Source of the DNA: CAYYMH01 sp964472785
Lineage (GTDB): Bacteria > Zhuqueibacterota > Zhuqueibacteria > Thermofontimicrobiales > Thermofontimicrobiaceae
DNA length: 25,068 nucleotides
Reading direction: 5' to 3'
Assembly (NCBI GenBank): GCA_964472785.1
Contig: CAYYMH010000059.1
Span: forward strand, 1 to 25,068
The translations under genes and the position numbers were made by a program. Position 1 is the stretch's first letter, and the number at the start of each line of letters is the position of its first letter. A model generated the notes under the pieces. The model was given only the letters and a program-made list of their open reading frames with translations. It was not told where the DNA came from and did no database searches. Below are positions 7,207 to 15,120 of the stretch, piece by piece.

Positions 7207-9882
7207 ATGTATTCCAAGAAAATCATTTTTACATTCACATTGCTGCTGCTGCTTACTTCTCTTGTCCTGTCGCAAACGACGGGTGAAATTAAGGGAACGA
7301 TTCAGGATGCAGACGGCAATCCTTTGGTGGGAGCAAATGTTTATCTCAAAGGAACGACTTTGGGATCTTCGACCGACAGAGAAGGAAATTATTCCATTGT
7401 AAAAGTTCCGCCTGGTACCTATACCATTCTTGCCCGGTTTTTAGGTTACAAAACAGGAGAAGCCGAAATTACAGTTACAGCCGGTGAAACTGTAACCAAA
7501 GATTTCGCTTTAGCGTCCGATGTTTTGGACATGGATGCTGTTGTTGTTACCGGTATGATAAATCCATTAAAGAAAATTGAGTCCAGTGTAGCGATTGCCA
7601 CTGTCAACAAACAAGAAATTGAGCGCCGTGCTCCGCGCAATACTGCCGATCTTTTAAAAGCAATCCCCGGATTTTATGTTGAAAGTTCGGGTGGTGAAGG
7701 TGGTAACAACTTGTTTGCACGAGGTATTCCTGCGGATGGTAGCTTTCGCTATGTTTCACTACAAGAGGACGGTCTTCCGGTTTTTGAAGACGGTGAATTG
7801 ATGTTCGGTAATGCCGACTTGTTTATGCGCGTTGATGAAACTGTTGATCGCATGGAAGCGGTTCGTGGTGGAACAGCATCAATCTTCGCCAGTAATGCAC
7901 CCGGTGGCATCATCAATTTTATCAGCAAAACCGGAGGAAACGAACTGGGTGGATTGGCAAAAATTACACTTGGCGATTATGGTTTGTACCGAACAGATTT
8001 TAATATTGGCGGTCCATTATCAGAAAACTGGCGTTTCAATGTGGGTGGTTTTTACCGTCATGACGATGGTGTACGTCCGCCAGGATTTACAGCCAACCAA
8101 GGTGGTCAAATCAAAGGTAATTTCACCCGTCTTTTGAAAAACGGTTACTTTAGAATGAATTTCAAATTTTTAGACGATAAAAATATTTTCTATCTCCCCA
8201 TTCCTTTGAAAAATGCGGATGATCCTCAAGCAATTGCAGGCTTTGATGCCAATTACGGAACTATGACCAGCTTGGATATGAACTATCTGAGCGTTCCCAC
8301 CCCCAAAGGCGGAAGCTTTGAAAAAAAACTCGACAACGGAATGCATCCGCAGATTAAAGCGCTTGGCGGAGAGTTTTTCTACGAATTTGAGTCAGGCTGG
8401 ACAGTAAAAAATAACTTCCGCTACACAGATATAAACGAAGAATTCAACGCTATTTTTTCACTATCTGATCCTTATTCTGCAAGCTCTTATGCTGAAAATC
8501 TGATGGCAGGAGTTGACGGAGCTACGGGTTATCAATATAAATTCGCCAGAACGGGTGACGTAATTGCTGACCCGACAGCACTGAACGGAAATGGTTTGGT
8601 AGCGGAAGTCGGTTGGTGGAGTGTCTCTCTACCCATGTCCAATTTCGCTAATGATCTGCAATTCTCAAAATCATTTGGCGCTCACAATTTGTCCCTCGGA
8701 TTATACCATACGGATTGGAAAGTCAACGGACTCTGGTACTGGCAGGATGTTTTGGCTGAAGTAAGGGGTGGAAAAAATGATAATACCCGAGCGCTTGATC
8801 TCGTTTTGACGAATGATGCGGGAGAGAATGTAGTATCAGTAACGCAAAACGGACTGAAGAGAATTGGTAGTATGTATACGCATTATCAATTGGACGCAGT
8901 CTCCAAAGCATTATATTTGAATGATGAATTTAAACTCAATGATCAATTGCGACTGGATGCGGGTATTCGCTATGAGTTCGGCCGGGTGAACGGTTTTACC
9001 GAAAATGCTGAAGCGTATGACCTGGGTGACGAAACCACATTAGCGGACGATAACGTTCTTTACGGAAACGGTTCGTTCAATCCTTACGAATGGGATTATA
9101 ACGAACTCGCGTTTTCATTAGGCGCCAATTACAAAATGTCTGAAGGTATGGCGTTCTTTGGTCGCGGAAGTAAAGGTTTTCGTACGCCGGATGATCAGCA
9201 CTTTGTGTTTAATGCACCGGGTTCATACAAAGTGGAAAGTGTGCTACAGTTTGAAGGTGGTGTCAAATATGCATCTCCGAATTTAGCTGTATTTGCTTCA
9301 TTATTTGCCATTCAATTTGAAAACATTCCATTTTCTGATGAAGTTGTTGAAAACGGAGAAATTGTGCGGGCCTTCCGTTTTGCCAACAGTCAGACATTGG
9401 GCGCCGAATTAGAAGCAATTGTCAAATTCGGTAACTTTGGATTGGATATTACGGCAACACTTCAGGATCCAAAATACAAAGATTATCTGTTATATCAATA
9501 TGATGATCCACAAGCTCAGCCAACAGAAGTTGATTTCACAGACAATCAGGTTAGAAGGATCCCGAGAATGTTCGGCGAAGTCAGCCCGTCGTATGCATTA
9601 GGTAATTTGAATATTTATGCAAGCTATCGTTTCTTTGGCGAACGTTATGTTGATGATGCAAACAACAATAAATTACCTGCCTGGGGTGCAGTTTATGCCG
9701 GAGCAAGTTATCAATTAGGTGATTATACAATATCATTCAATGGTGCAAACTTAACCAATACCATCGGATTGACAGAAGGTAATCCGCGTACTGGTCAGGT
9801 CATTGGCGCTGTGAAGGATATTTATATGGCCCGACCAATCCTGGGACGTTCGTTTATCGGATCGATTACCTATAACTTCTAA
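7207..9882 (+). CDS. TonB-dependent receptor without STN domain (receptor 2)
   Basis: An 891-residue outer-membrane receptor. A signal peptide ends at LVLSQ (about residue 22), followed immediately by a carboxypeptidase-regulatory-like domain (24-104, GSSTDREGNYSIVKVPPG), a TonB-box-like DAVVVTG (110-116), the plug (about 120-250, NTADLLKAIPGFYVE and NAPGGIINFI) and a barrel ending in SITYNF. It matches receptor 1 closely through plug and barrel (NNLFARGIPADGS, EVGWW, PDDQHFVF and NLTN-IGLTEGNPR are shared), so the ligands are probably related. It lacks the N-terminal STN domain of receptor 1 and so should transport without signalling to FecR. An excellent GAGGAGGA ribosome binding site suggests high expression. 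No SusD gene follows, and a strong terminator ends the transcript. Confidence 0.95.
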   Translation: MYSKKIIFTFTLLLLLTSLVLSQTTGEIKGTIQDADGNPLVGANVYLKGTTLGSSTDREGNYSIVKVPPGTYTILARFLGYKTGEAEITVTAGETVTKDFALASDVLDMDAVVVTGMINPLKKIESSVAIATVNKQEIERRAPRNTADLLKAIPGFYVESSGGEGGNNLFARGIPADGSFRYVSLQEDGLPVFEDGELMFGNADLFMRVDETVDRMEAVRGGTASIFASNAPGGIINFISKTGGNELGGLAKITLGDYGLYRTDFNIGGPLSENWRFNVGGFYRHDDGVRPPGFTANQGGQIKGNFTRLLKNGYFRMNFKFLDDKNIFYLPIPLKNADDPQAIAGFDANYGTMTSLDMNYLSVPTPKGGSFEKKLDNGMHPQIKALGGEFFYEFESGWTVKNNFRYTDINEEFNAIFSLSDPYSASSYAENLMAGVDGATGYQYKFARTGDVIADPTALNGNGLVAEVGWWSVSLPMSNFANDLQFSKSFGAHNLSLGLYHTDWKVNGLWYWQDVLAEVRGGKNDNTRALDLVLTNDAGENVVSVTQNGLKRIGSMYTHYQLDAVSKALYLNDEFKLNDQLRLDAGIRYEFGRVNGFTENAEAYDLGDETTLADDNVLYGNGSFNPYEWDYNELAFSLGANYKMSEGMAFFGRGSKGFRTPDDQHFVFNAPGSYKVESVLQFEGGVKYASPNLAVFASLFAIQFENIPFSDEVVENGEIVRAFRFANSQTLGAELEAIVKFGNFGLDITATLQDPKYKDYLLYQYDDPQAQPTEVDFTDNQVRRIPRMFGEVSPSYALGNLNIYASYRFFGERYVDDANNNKLPAWGAVYAGASYQLGDYTISFNGANLTNTIGLTEGNPRTGQVIGAVKDIYMARPILGRSFIGSITYNF

Positions 9883-9907
9883 ACTTGAAGTATCGTTGCG
9901 AAGCTAA

Positions 9908-9955
9908 AAAATGGTGGGGAGATCGACTTCTCCCCCCATTTTATTTATCTTTTTT
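9908..9955 (+). terminator. Rho-independent terminator after receptor 2
   Basis: A long stem of about 12 pairs (AATGGTGGGGAGA with TCTCCCCCCATT, one mismatch or bulge) around a short TCGACT loop is followed by a T-rich tract TTTATTTATCTTTTTT. It cleanly separates the receptor block from the sugar block. Confidence 0.85.
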
Positions 9956-10017
9956 AGAGGAAACTTTCTCAATTATAATTTTTTTATGAACCACGAATTT
10001 AAGCAAGGGAATTCAAT

Positions 10018-11601
10018 ATGCCAGAATTTCAACTTCACCCGATTGATTTATCTCTGGTAGGAATCTACGCCATCATCGTCGTGTATTTAGGTTTAAGATT
10101 TGCTAAAAAACATAAAAACGCCGAAGACTACTTTTTAGCCGGTCGTTCTATGACCTGGCCGCTCATTGGATTCTCGTTACTGGCTTCAAATATGTCCAGC
10201 ACAAGTCTGGTCGGTCTTGCAGGGGATGCTTACAGTACCGGAATTTCAGTGTATAATTATGAATGGATGGCAGCAATTATTTTGGTTTTCTTTGCCATTT
10301 TTATTCTGCCCTTTTATCTCCGATCAAGAATTTACACCATTCCGGAATTTCTTGAAAAAAGGTTTGACGGCAGATCGAGAACTTACTTTTCAATCTTAAC
10401 ACTTTTCCTCAATATCGTCGTCGATACAGCCGGTAGTTTGTATGCCGGCGGACTATTGATCAAACTAATTTTTCCTGAGATACCGATATGGCAGACAATT
10501 GCTATCATGGCGCTGGTTGCCGGACTATACACCATCGCCGGAGGATTGGCCGCTGTTATTTATACCGACATGATTCAGGCGATATTGCTGCTCATCGGAT
10601 CAGTTATTATCACTGTTATTGCTTTTGTCAAAATCGGTAGTTGGGATGCGGTTAAACAAGTCACCTCGCCTGAAATGTTGAGTTTAGTACGTCCACTGGA
10701 TGATCCGGCAGTGCCCTGGTTGGGATTGATTAGTGGTGTGCCGCTGCTTGGATTCTATTTCTGGTGTACCAACCAGTTTATGGTTCAACGCGTACTGAGT
10801 GCCAAAGATGAAAATCATGGCCGCTGGGGAGCCATCTTTGCCGGTTTGTTAAAATTACCACCGCTTTTTATTATGGTTTTACCGGGAACTATGGCAAGAG
10901 TAATGTACCCAAATTTGCCCAAAGCAGACCTGGTTTACCCGACCTTGCTCTTTGACCTGCTGCCTGTTGGTGTTTTAGGAATTGTGTTAGCCGGTTTTGT
11001 CGCTGCCTTGATGTCTCAAATCGACTCAACACTGAATTCTGCCTCAACTTTGGTTACGATGGATTTTGTCCATAAAAAACGTCCGGATATTGATAGTAAA
11101 AAGCTGATGTGGGTTGGTCGGGGGTTCACGGCATTTTTTATGGTATTAGCCGCTGTATGGGCTCCTTATATTGAGAATTTCGCTTCGTTGTTTAAATATC
11201 TACAAAAAGTATTATCCTATGCGGTACCACCGATCGTTGCGCTTTTTCTCGTTGGTATTTTCTGGAAGAGGGCAAACGCCGAGGGAGCGATTTCAGCTAT
11301 TATCACAGGTTTTGTTGCGGGCGTTACACTGTTTATATTAAATGAATTTGCAGCAGTAATTCATATCCATTTCTTGTATGTCGCGCTGATTTTATTTTTA
11401 TTAGTCATTCCGGTGATGATTGCTGTGAGTTTGTTAACATCTCCGCCACCGAAAGAAAAAACAGAAGGGCTGATTTGGAACCGAAAATTTTATAATTCCG
11501 AATCCCGTTTGTTGGTAGGTGTGCCCTGGTATAAAAATTATCGGATATTATCAATTATTCTGGTTGTTTTGACTATTGCGTTGGTGATTATGTGGTGGTA
11601 A
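10018..11601 (+). CDS. SGLT-like Na+/sugar symporter (SSS family)
   Basis: A 527-residue inner-membrane sodium:solute symporter with about 14 helices. The family start EDYFLAGRSMTWPLIGFSLLASNMS is present, and the sequence is of the SGLT branch rather than the proline branch: YTIPEFLEKRF, LYAGGLLI, YTIAGGLAAVIYTDMIQ and LNSASTLVTMDF. Compared with my recollection of Vibrio SGLT, the sugar-contact residues N64, E88, N260 and K294 appear kept as N58, E82 (same 24-residue spacing), N252 and K279. The glutamine at 69 is Ser63 here. A Na+-driven monosaccharide or disaccharide uptake role is therefore likely; the exact sugar is not readable. It is the first gene of the sugar block after the terminator, 39 bp before the GH100-like gene. 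Confidence 0.9.
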   Translation: MPEFQLHPIDLSLVGIYAIIVVYLGLRFAKKHKNAEDYFLAGRSMTWPLIGFSLLASNMSSTSLVGLAGDAYSTGISVYNYEWMAAIILVFFAIFILPFYLRSRIYTIPEFLEKRFDGRSRTYFSILTLFLNIVVDTAGSLYAGGLLIKLIFPEIPIWQTIAIMALVAGLYTIAGGLAAVIYTDMIQAILLLIGSVIITVIAFVKIGSWDAVKQVTSPEMLSLVRPLDDPAVPWLGLISGVPLLGFYFWCTNQFMVQRVLSAKDENHGRWGAIFAGLLKLPPLFIMVLPGTMARVMYPNLPKADLVYPTLLFDLLPVGVLGIVLAGFVAALMSQIDSTLNSASTLVTMDFVHKKRPDIDSKKLMWVGRGFTAFFMVLAAVWAPYIENFASLFKYLQKVLSYAVPPIVALFLVGIFWKRANAEGAISAIITGFVAGVTLFILNEFAAVIHIHFLYVALILFLLVIPVMIAVSLLTSPPPKEKTEGLIWNRKFYNSESRLLVGVPWYKNYRILSIILVVLTIALVIMWW

Positions 11602-11640
11602 ATCAATTTAGCCAATACAAAAATATTTTATGAAATTCCG

Positions 11641-12894
11641 ATGAAGAAAAAAAAGACAGCAGATGAAAGTCTGGTTTCGTCGATGGGGTTTGATAAATCG
11701 TTAGCGCTTATTCGTGGTGCAGTGACGTCTGCTGGCATTTTAGCGAGTCAAACAGAAATTGCAAACTACAAACGGATTTGGGCACGTGACGGAATCGTAT
11801 GCGGTTTAGCTGGACTACTTGCTAATGATGAGTTAATCGTCAGCGGTCTGAAAGCGACTTTGATGACATTGGCGAAAGCTGCCGGACCGGAAGGTCAAAT
11901 TCCTTCAAATGTCCGGTTGAACGAAACTAATGAAATAGAGCACGTAAGTTATGGTGGCGTTTGCGGACGCGTCGATACGATTTCGTGGTTTATTATCGGC
12001 GCCTGCCATTACATTCATTTTACGAATGACGCTGAAAAATCTGATAGTCTCTTGCCTAAAATAGAAACCGGACTTAAATTGTTAAGATGTTGGGAGTTTA
12101 ATTCCCGGGGGTTAATTTATGTTCCTCAATCCGGTAATTGGGCCGATGAAATGATTTTTCACGGCTATATTCTTTACGATCAATTGTTGCGCTGCTGGGC
12201 ATTGAATTGTTACCGCAAATTATTTAATAAAGCGCCTCAATCTCCTGACATAGAGGAATTAAAAGAACTGCTAATGATAAATTATTGGCCACAACCAGAA
12301 AATCTCAAATCAGCACAAATTTATCACAAACAGGCGTTTGAAAATTATTTGGAAATAAATCAGGAACCGGAATATTTTTTATTGTCACTAACGCCCGGTG
12401 GTTATTTTGATCAATTTGATGCATTGAGTAATGCGCTCGCGGTTTTGCTCCATATCGCTGATGAAAAACAAATCAAATCGATAATTAATGTTGGTCAATC
12501 AATTTTAAATAAAAATCCGTGGCGCATGGTTCCTTGTTTTTGGCCTTCAATAAAGGAAACGGATGCGGAATGGAGTCAGTTGTTGAATAATTACCAGCAT
12601 CAGTTTAAGTGTAAGCCCTGCCAATATCAAAATGGCGGAGTCTGGCCTATAATTAATGGTTGGTGGGGATTGGCACTGATCAAGGCTGGTTATTACGATG
12701 AAGCGAAGGACGTGCTAAATTCGATCTATAACTTTAATAAAATAGATGTCAACGGAGACAGAACCTGGACGTTCTATGAGTTTGGTCATGCCGATAAAAA
12801 AAAACAGGGGGGCGCTGATAAATTTTGCTGGAGTGCTGCGGGCGCACTCATACTTCATTGCTATTTGAACGGGCAAAAATTGTTCTTCGGTTGA
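11641..12894 (+). CDS. GH100-like glycoside hydrolase (probable neutral invertase-like)
   Basis: A 417-residue cytoplasmic (alpha/alpha)6-barrel hydrolase with no signal peptide. Landmarks are YKRIWARDG (43-51), GRVDTISWFIIGA (109-121), GNWADEM-FHGY (165-175), QYQNGGVWPIINGWW (328-342) and FYEFGHADKK (378-388). These line up with the neutral/alkaline invertase family GH100, where D169 would match the general acid and E380 the general base. GH100 enzymes split sucrose into glucose and fructose. The neighbouring sucrose-phosphate synthase supports this reading. The amylo-alpha-1,6-glucosidase/GDE families share the fold and the WARD motif and are the main alternative. There is no clear Shine-Dalgarno sequence before the ATG; the gene follows the symporter by 39 bp and is probably co-transcribed. 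Confidence 0.75.
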   Translation: MKKKKTADESLVSSMGFDKSLALIRGAVTSAGILASQTEIANYKRIWARDGIVCGLAGLLANDELIVSGLKATLMTLAKAAGPEGQIPSNVRLNETNEIEHVSYGGVCGRVDTISWFIIGACHYIHFTNDAEKSDSLLPKIETGLKLLRCWEFNSRGLIYVPQSGNWADEMIFHGYILYDQLLRCWALNCYRKLFNKAPQSPDIEELKELLMINYWPQPENLKSAQIYHKQAFENYLEINQEPEYFLLSLTPGGYFDQFDALSNALAVLLHIADEKQIKSIINVGQSILNKNPWRMVPCFWPSIKETDAEWSQLLNNYQHQFKCKPCQYQNGGVWPIINGWWGLALIKAGYYDEAKDVLNSIYNFNKIDVNGDRTWTFYEFGHADKKKQGGADKFCWSAAGALILHCYLNGQKLFFG

Positions 12895-12925
12895 TTTGAC
12901 GACTTAATTCATTCAGGAGATAAGA

Positions 12926-14419
12926 ATGAATATTGCCTTCTTGAATCCGCAAGGTAACTTTGATCCGACAGATTTTGGGTGGACTGAACATCCGGATTTT
13001 GGCGGGCAATTGGTTTACGTCAAGGAGCTTGCCCTGGCGATCGGAGACCTGGGGCATCGGGTTGATATTATTACAAGAAAATTTAATGATCCGAAATGGT
13101 CAAAATTCAATGCTGAGCGTGACAGCTATCCGGATCATCACAATGTTCGAATTCTCCGCTTTAAATGCGGACCGGATCGTTTCCTTCCCAAGGAACAGCT
13201 CTGGCCTTTTTTATTCGAATGGACGAATAATATTTTAGAGTATTATCAAAGTCAGGAGAGCGCGCCTGATGCATTGACCGCTCATTATGGAGACGGTGGA
13301 TTAGCTGCAGTTCTGCTCCAGCAAAAACAAGATTTACCATTTACCTTCACGGGACATAGTCTGGGCGCTCAAAAAATGGACAAATTCATTCGGAGCAGAA
13401 AAGACTTTGGTGTAATGGTAAACCGATATCAATTCGCCAAACGAATAGCTTCCGAGCGTGTATCCATGAACCGCGCCAGTCGAATCATTACCAGTACAAA
13501 CCAGGAACGCTTTCAACAGTATGGCCATCGATTGTATCACAACGCGGTTGATCCCAATCAGGATGAAAAATTTGCTATCATACCACCGGGCGTCAATCTG
13601 CGTATTTTTGGGTTTGAACAAAAAAAACAGGATGAAGAAAAAATTGCCCGCAAAGTTGAACACATGTTAACCAGAGACATTCCGGCTGAAAGATGCGATT
13701 TACCAGTGGCAATTTGTTCCAGCCGATTGGATGAAAAGAAAAATCATTTGGCATTAGTCAAAGCCTGGACAGTTAGCGAAAGATTGAGAGATGCTGCAAA
13801 TTTAGCGATCATCGTCCGCGGAGTAGAAAATCCCCTTAAAACATGGAAGACATTTTTGCAAGATAGTGAAGCCCGGGTTTTTCGACAGCTCATGGAAGTG
13901 ATTGAAGAGTATCATCTTCAAAAATGTGTAACTGCTTTTGATTTGAATAATCAGAATGAGTTAGCGGCTTGTTACCGGCATTTGGGAAAAAATAGAAATG
14001 GAATTTTTGTCCTGACGTCAGTTTATGAACCGTTCGGCTTGGCGCCGCTGGAAGCGATGGCAGCGGGCTTGCCTGCGGTGGTTACCCAAAATGGCGGCCC
14101 AAGTGAGAGTCTGATGGATGAGCAACAGCAATATGCTATTTTAGTCGACCCGCATGACCCGAAAGATATCGCTGATGGTATTGTTCGATTAGCACTGAAT
14201 AAAAAAAACTGGAAAAAATTTCAAGCGCTGGGATTGAAGCGTGTTTCGGAAAAATATACCTGGGAAAGAACAGCCATTGGCTATTTGAAAGAAATCGAAC
14301 AAATCCTCTCCGGAAATGATGCGCGACAGAATAGCATTCAACCGGATCAATATTTTATCAATCCTGAAAAGAATGAAATTGAAAAGGACTGGCTCGAAAA
14401 ACTTTACTTCGGTCAGTAA
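12926..14419 (+). CDS. Sucrose-phosphate synthase (GT4 family)
   Basis: A 497-residue GT-B glycosyltransferase that would make sucrose 6-phosphate from UDP- or ADP-glucose and fructose 6-phosphate. From its first residues (AFLNPQGNFDPTD, TEHPDFGGQLVYVKELA) it reads like the Halothermothrix orenii enzyme as I remember it. It keeps the acceptor loop GGQL (26-29), HYGDGGLAAVLL (120-131), FTGHSLGAQKM (141-151), the donor-phosphate motif SSRLDEKKNH (265-274) and the retaining-GT E-x7-E motif (E368, E376 in YEPFGLAPLEAMA). The C-terminal PDQYFINPEKNE tail also matches. No phosphatase domain is fused and none is adjacent. A mannosylfructose-phosphate synthase is the closest alternative. AGGAG lies seven bases before the ATG. 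It is in an operon with the GH100-like gene upstream and the kinase downstream. Confidence 0.88.
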   Translation: MNIAFLNPQGNFDPTDFGWTEHPDFGGQLVYVKELALAIGDLGHRVDIITRKFNDPKWSKFNAERDSYPDHHNVRILRFKCGPDRFLPKEQLWPFLFEWTNNILEYYQSQESAPDALTAHYGDGGLAAVLLQQKQDLPFTFTGHSLGAQKMDKFIRSRKDFGVMVNRYQFAKRIASERVSMNRASRIITSTNQERFQQYGHRLYHNAVDPNQDEKFAIIPPGVNLRIFGFEQKKQDEEKIARKVEHMLTRDIPAERCDLPVAICSSRLDEKKNHLALVKAWTVSERLRDAANLAIIVRGVENPLKTWKTFLQDSEARVFRQLMEVIEEYHLQKCVTAFDLNNQNELAACYRHLGKNRNGIFVLTSVYEPFGLAPLEAMAAGLPAVVTQNGGPSESLMDEQQQYAILVDPHDPKDIADGIVRLALNKKNWKKFQALGLKRVSEKYTWERTAIGYLKEIEQILSGNDARQNSIQPDQYFINPEKNEIEKDWLEKLYFGQ

Positions 14420-14455
14420 TTCATCATCATCAAAAACATATTAGAACTTCAAATT

Positions 14456-15103
14456 ATGATCGGAGATAACCCGGCAATCAAACCGATTCATCGGAAACTT
14501 GCAGCGGAAATATTTGAAATTGTGAGATCAGAGATCGATAATTGCTCAGGGCGTTATACAATTTCCATCGCCGGAGAATCGGGCAGCGGAAAGTCATCAA
14601 TAGCACAGGCGCTAAAGGCTGAACTGGCTCAACATGATCTTGGTAGCGTAATTTTACAGCAAGATGATTATTTTGTCCTTCCGCCAGAGACCAATGATAA
14701 AACCAGAAGAAAAGACATCCATTGGGTCGGATTGGGTGAAGTACAGTTAGATCTTTTAGATGAACATCTCCGGCATTTAATTGATGGCAAAAATGATTTT
14801 GAGAAACCCCTAATCATATATCAGGAAGACCGGATAACCCGGGAAAAGATTTCCCTCAACAATGTCAAAGTTGTCATTGTGGAGGGAACTTATATCACTG
14901 TTTTGAGGAATATCAATTGCCGAATTTTTATCGATTTGGATTACAGACAAACCAAAGCGTTTCGCGATCAACGAGCCAGAGACAAGCAAGACCAGTTCAT
15001 CGAACAGGTTCTTGAAATTGAACATAAAATTATCGCCTCCCATAAAAAAAAAGCAGATTTAATTATAACATCGAACTTTAAAATTATAAAAATCGACAGA
15101 TAA
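14456..15103 (+). CDS. P-loop kinase of the uridine kinase / phosphoribulokinase family
   Basis: A 215-residue cytoplasmic kinase. Walker A is GESGSGKSS (40-48), followed by the family's substrate-side motif QQDDYF (about 71-76), the strand VVIVEGTYI (about 140-148) and a lid-like arginine cluster FRDQRARDK. This is the uridine kinase/PRK fold, but it does not carry enough signature to decide between uridine, pantothenate-type or sugar substrates. Placed between a sucrose-phosphate synthase and a symporter, it might phosphorylate fructose or glucose released from sucrose, or help supply UTP for UDP-glucose; both are inference. It starts 36 bp after the sucrose-phosphate synthase without a strong ribosome binding site and ends 17 bp before the second symporter. 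Confidence 0.75.
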   Translation: MIGDNPAIKPIHRKLAAEIFEIVRSEIDNCSGRYTISIAGESGSGKSSIAQALKAELAQHDLGSVILQQDDYFVLPPETNDKTRRKDIHWVGLGEVQLDLLDEHLRHLIDGKNDFEKPLIIYQEDRITREKISLNNVKVVIVEGTYITVLRNINCRIFIDLDYRQTKAFRDQRARDKQDQFIEQVLEIEHKIIASHKKKADLIITSNFKIIKIDR

Positions 15104-15120
15104 TAACAGAGGATGTACTG

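Noticed and set aside
7446..7640. Minus-strand frame inside receptor 2
   Set aside because: The plus strand is plainly coding for conserved receptor domains; the antisense frame is incidental.
9986..10017. Fragment GAACCACGAA before the SGLT-like gene as another copy of the 626-772 repeat
   Set aside because: Only about ten bases are shared, too few to support a repeat.
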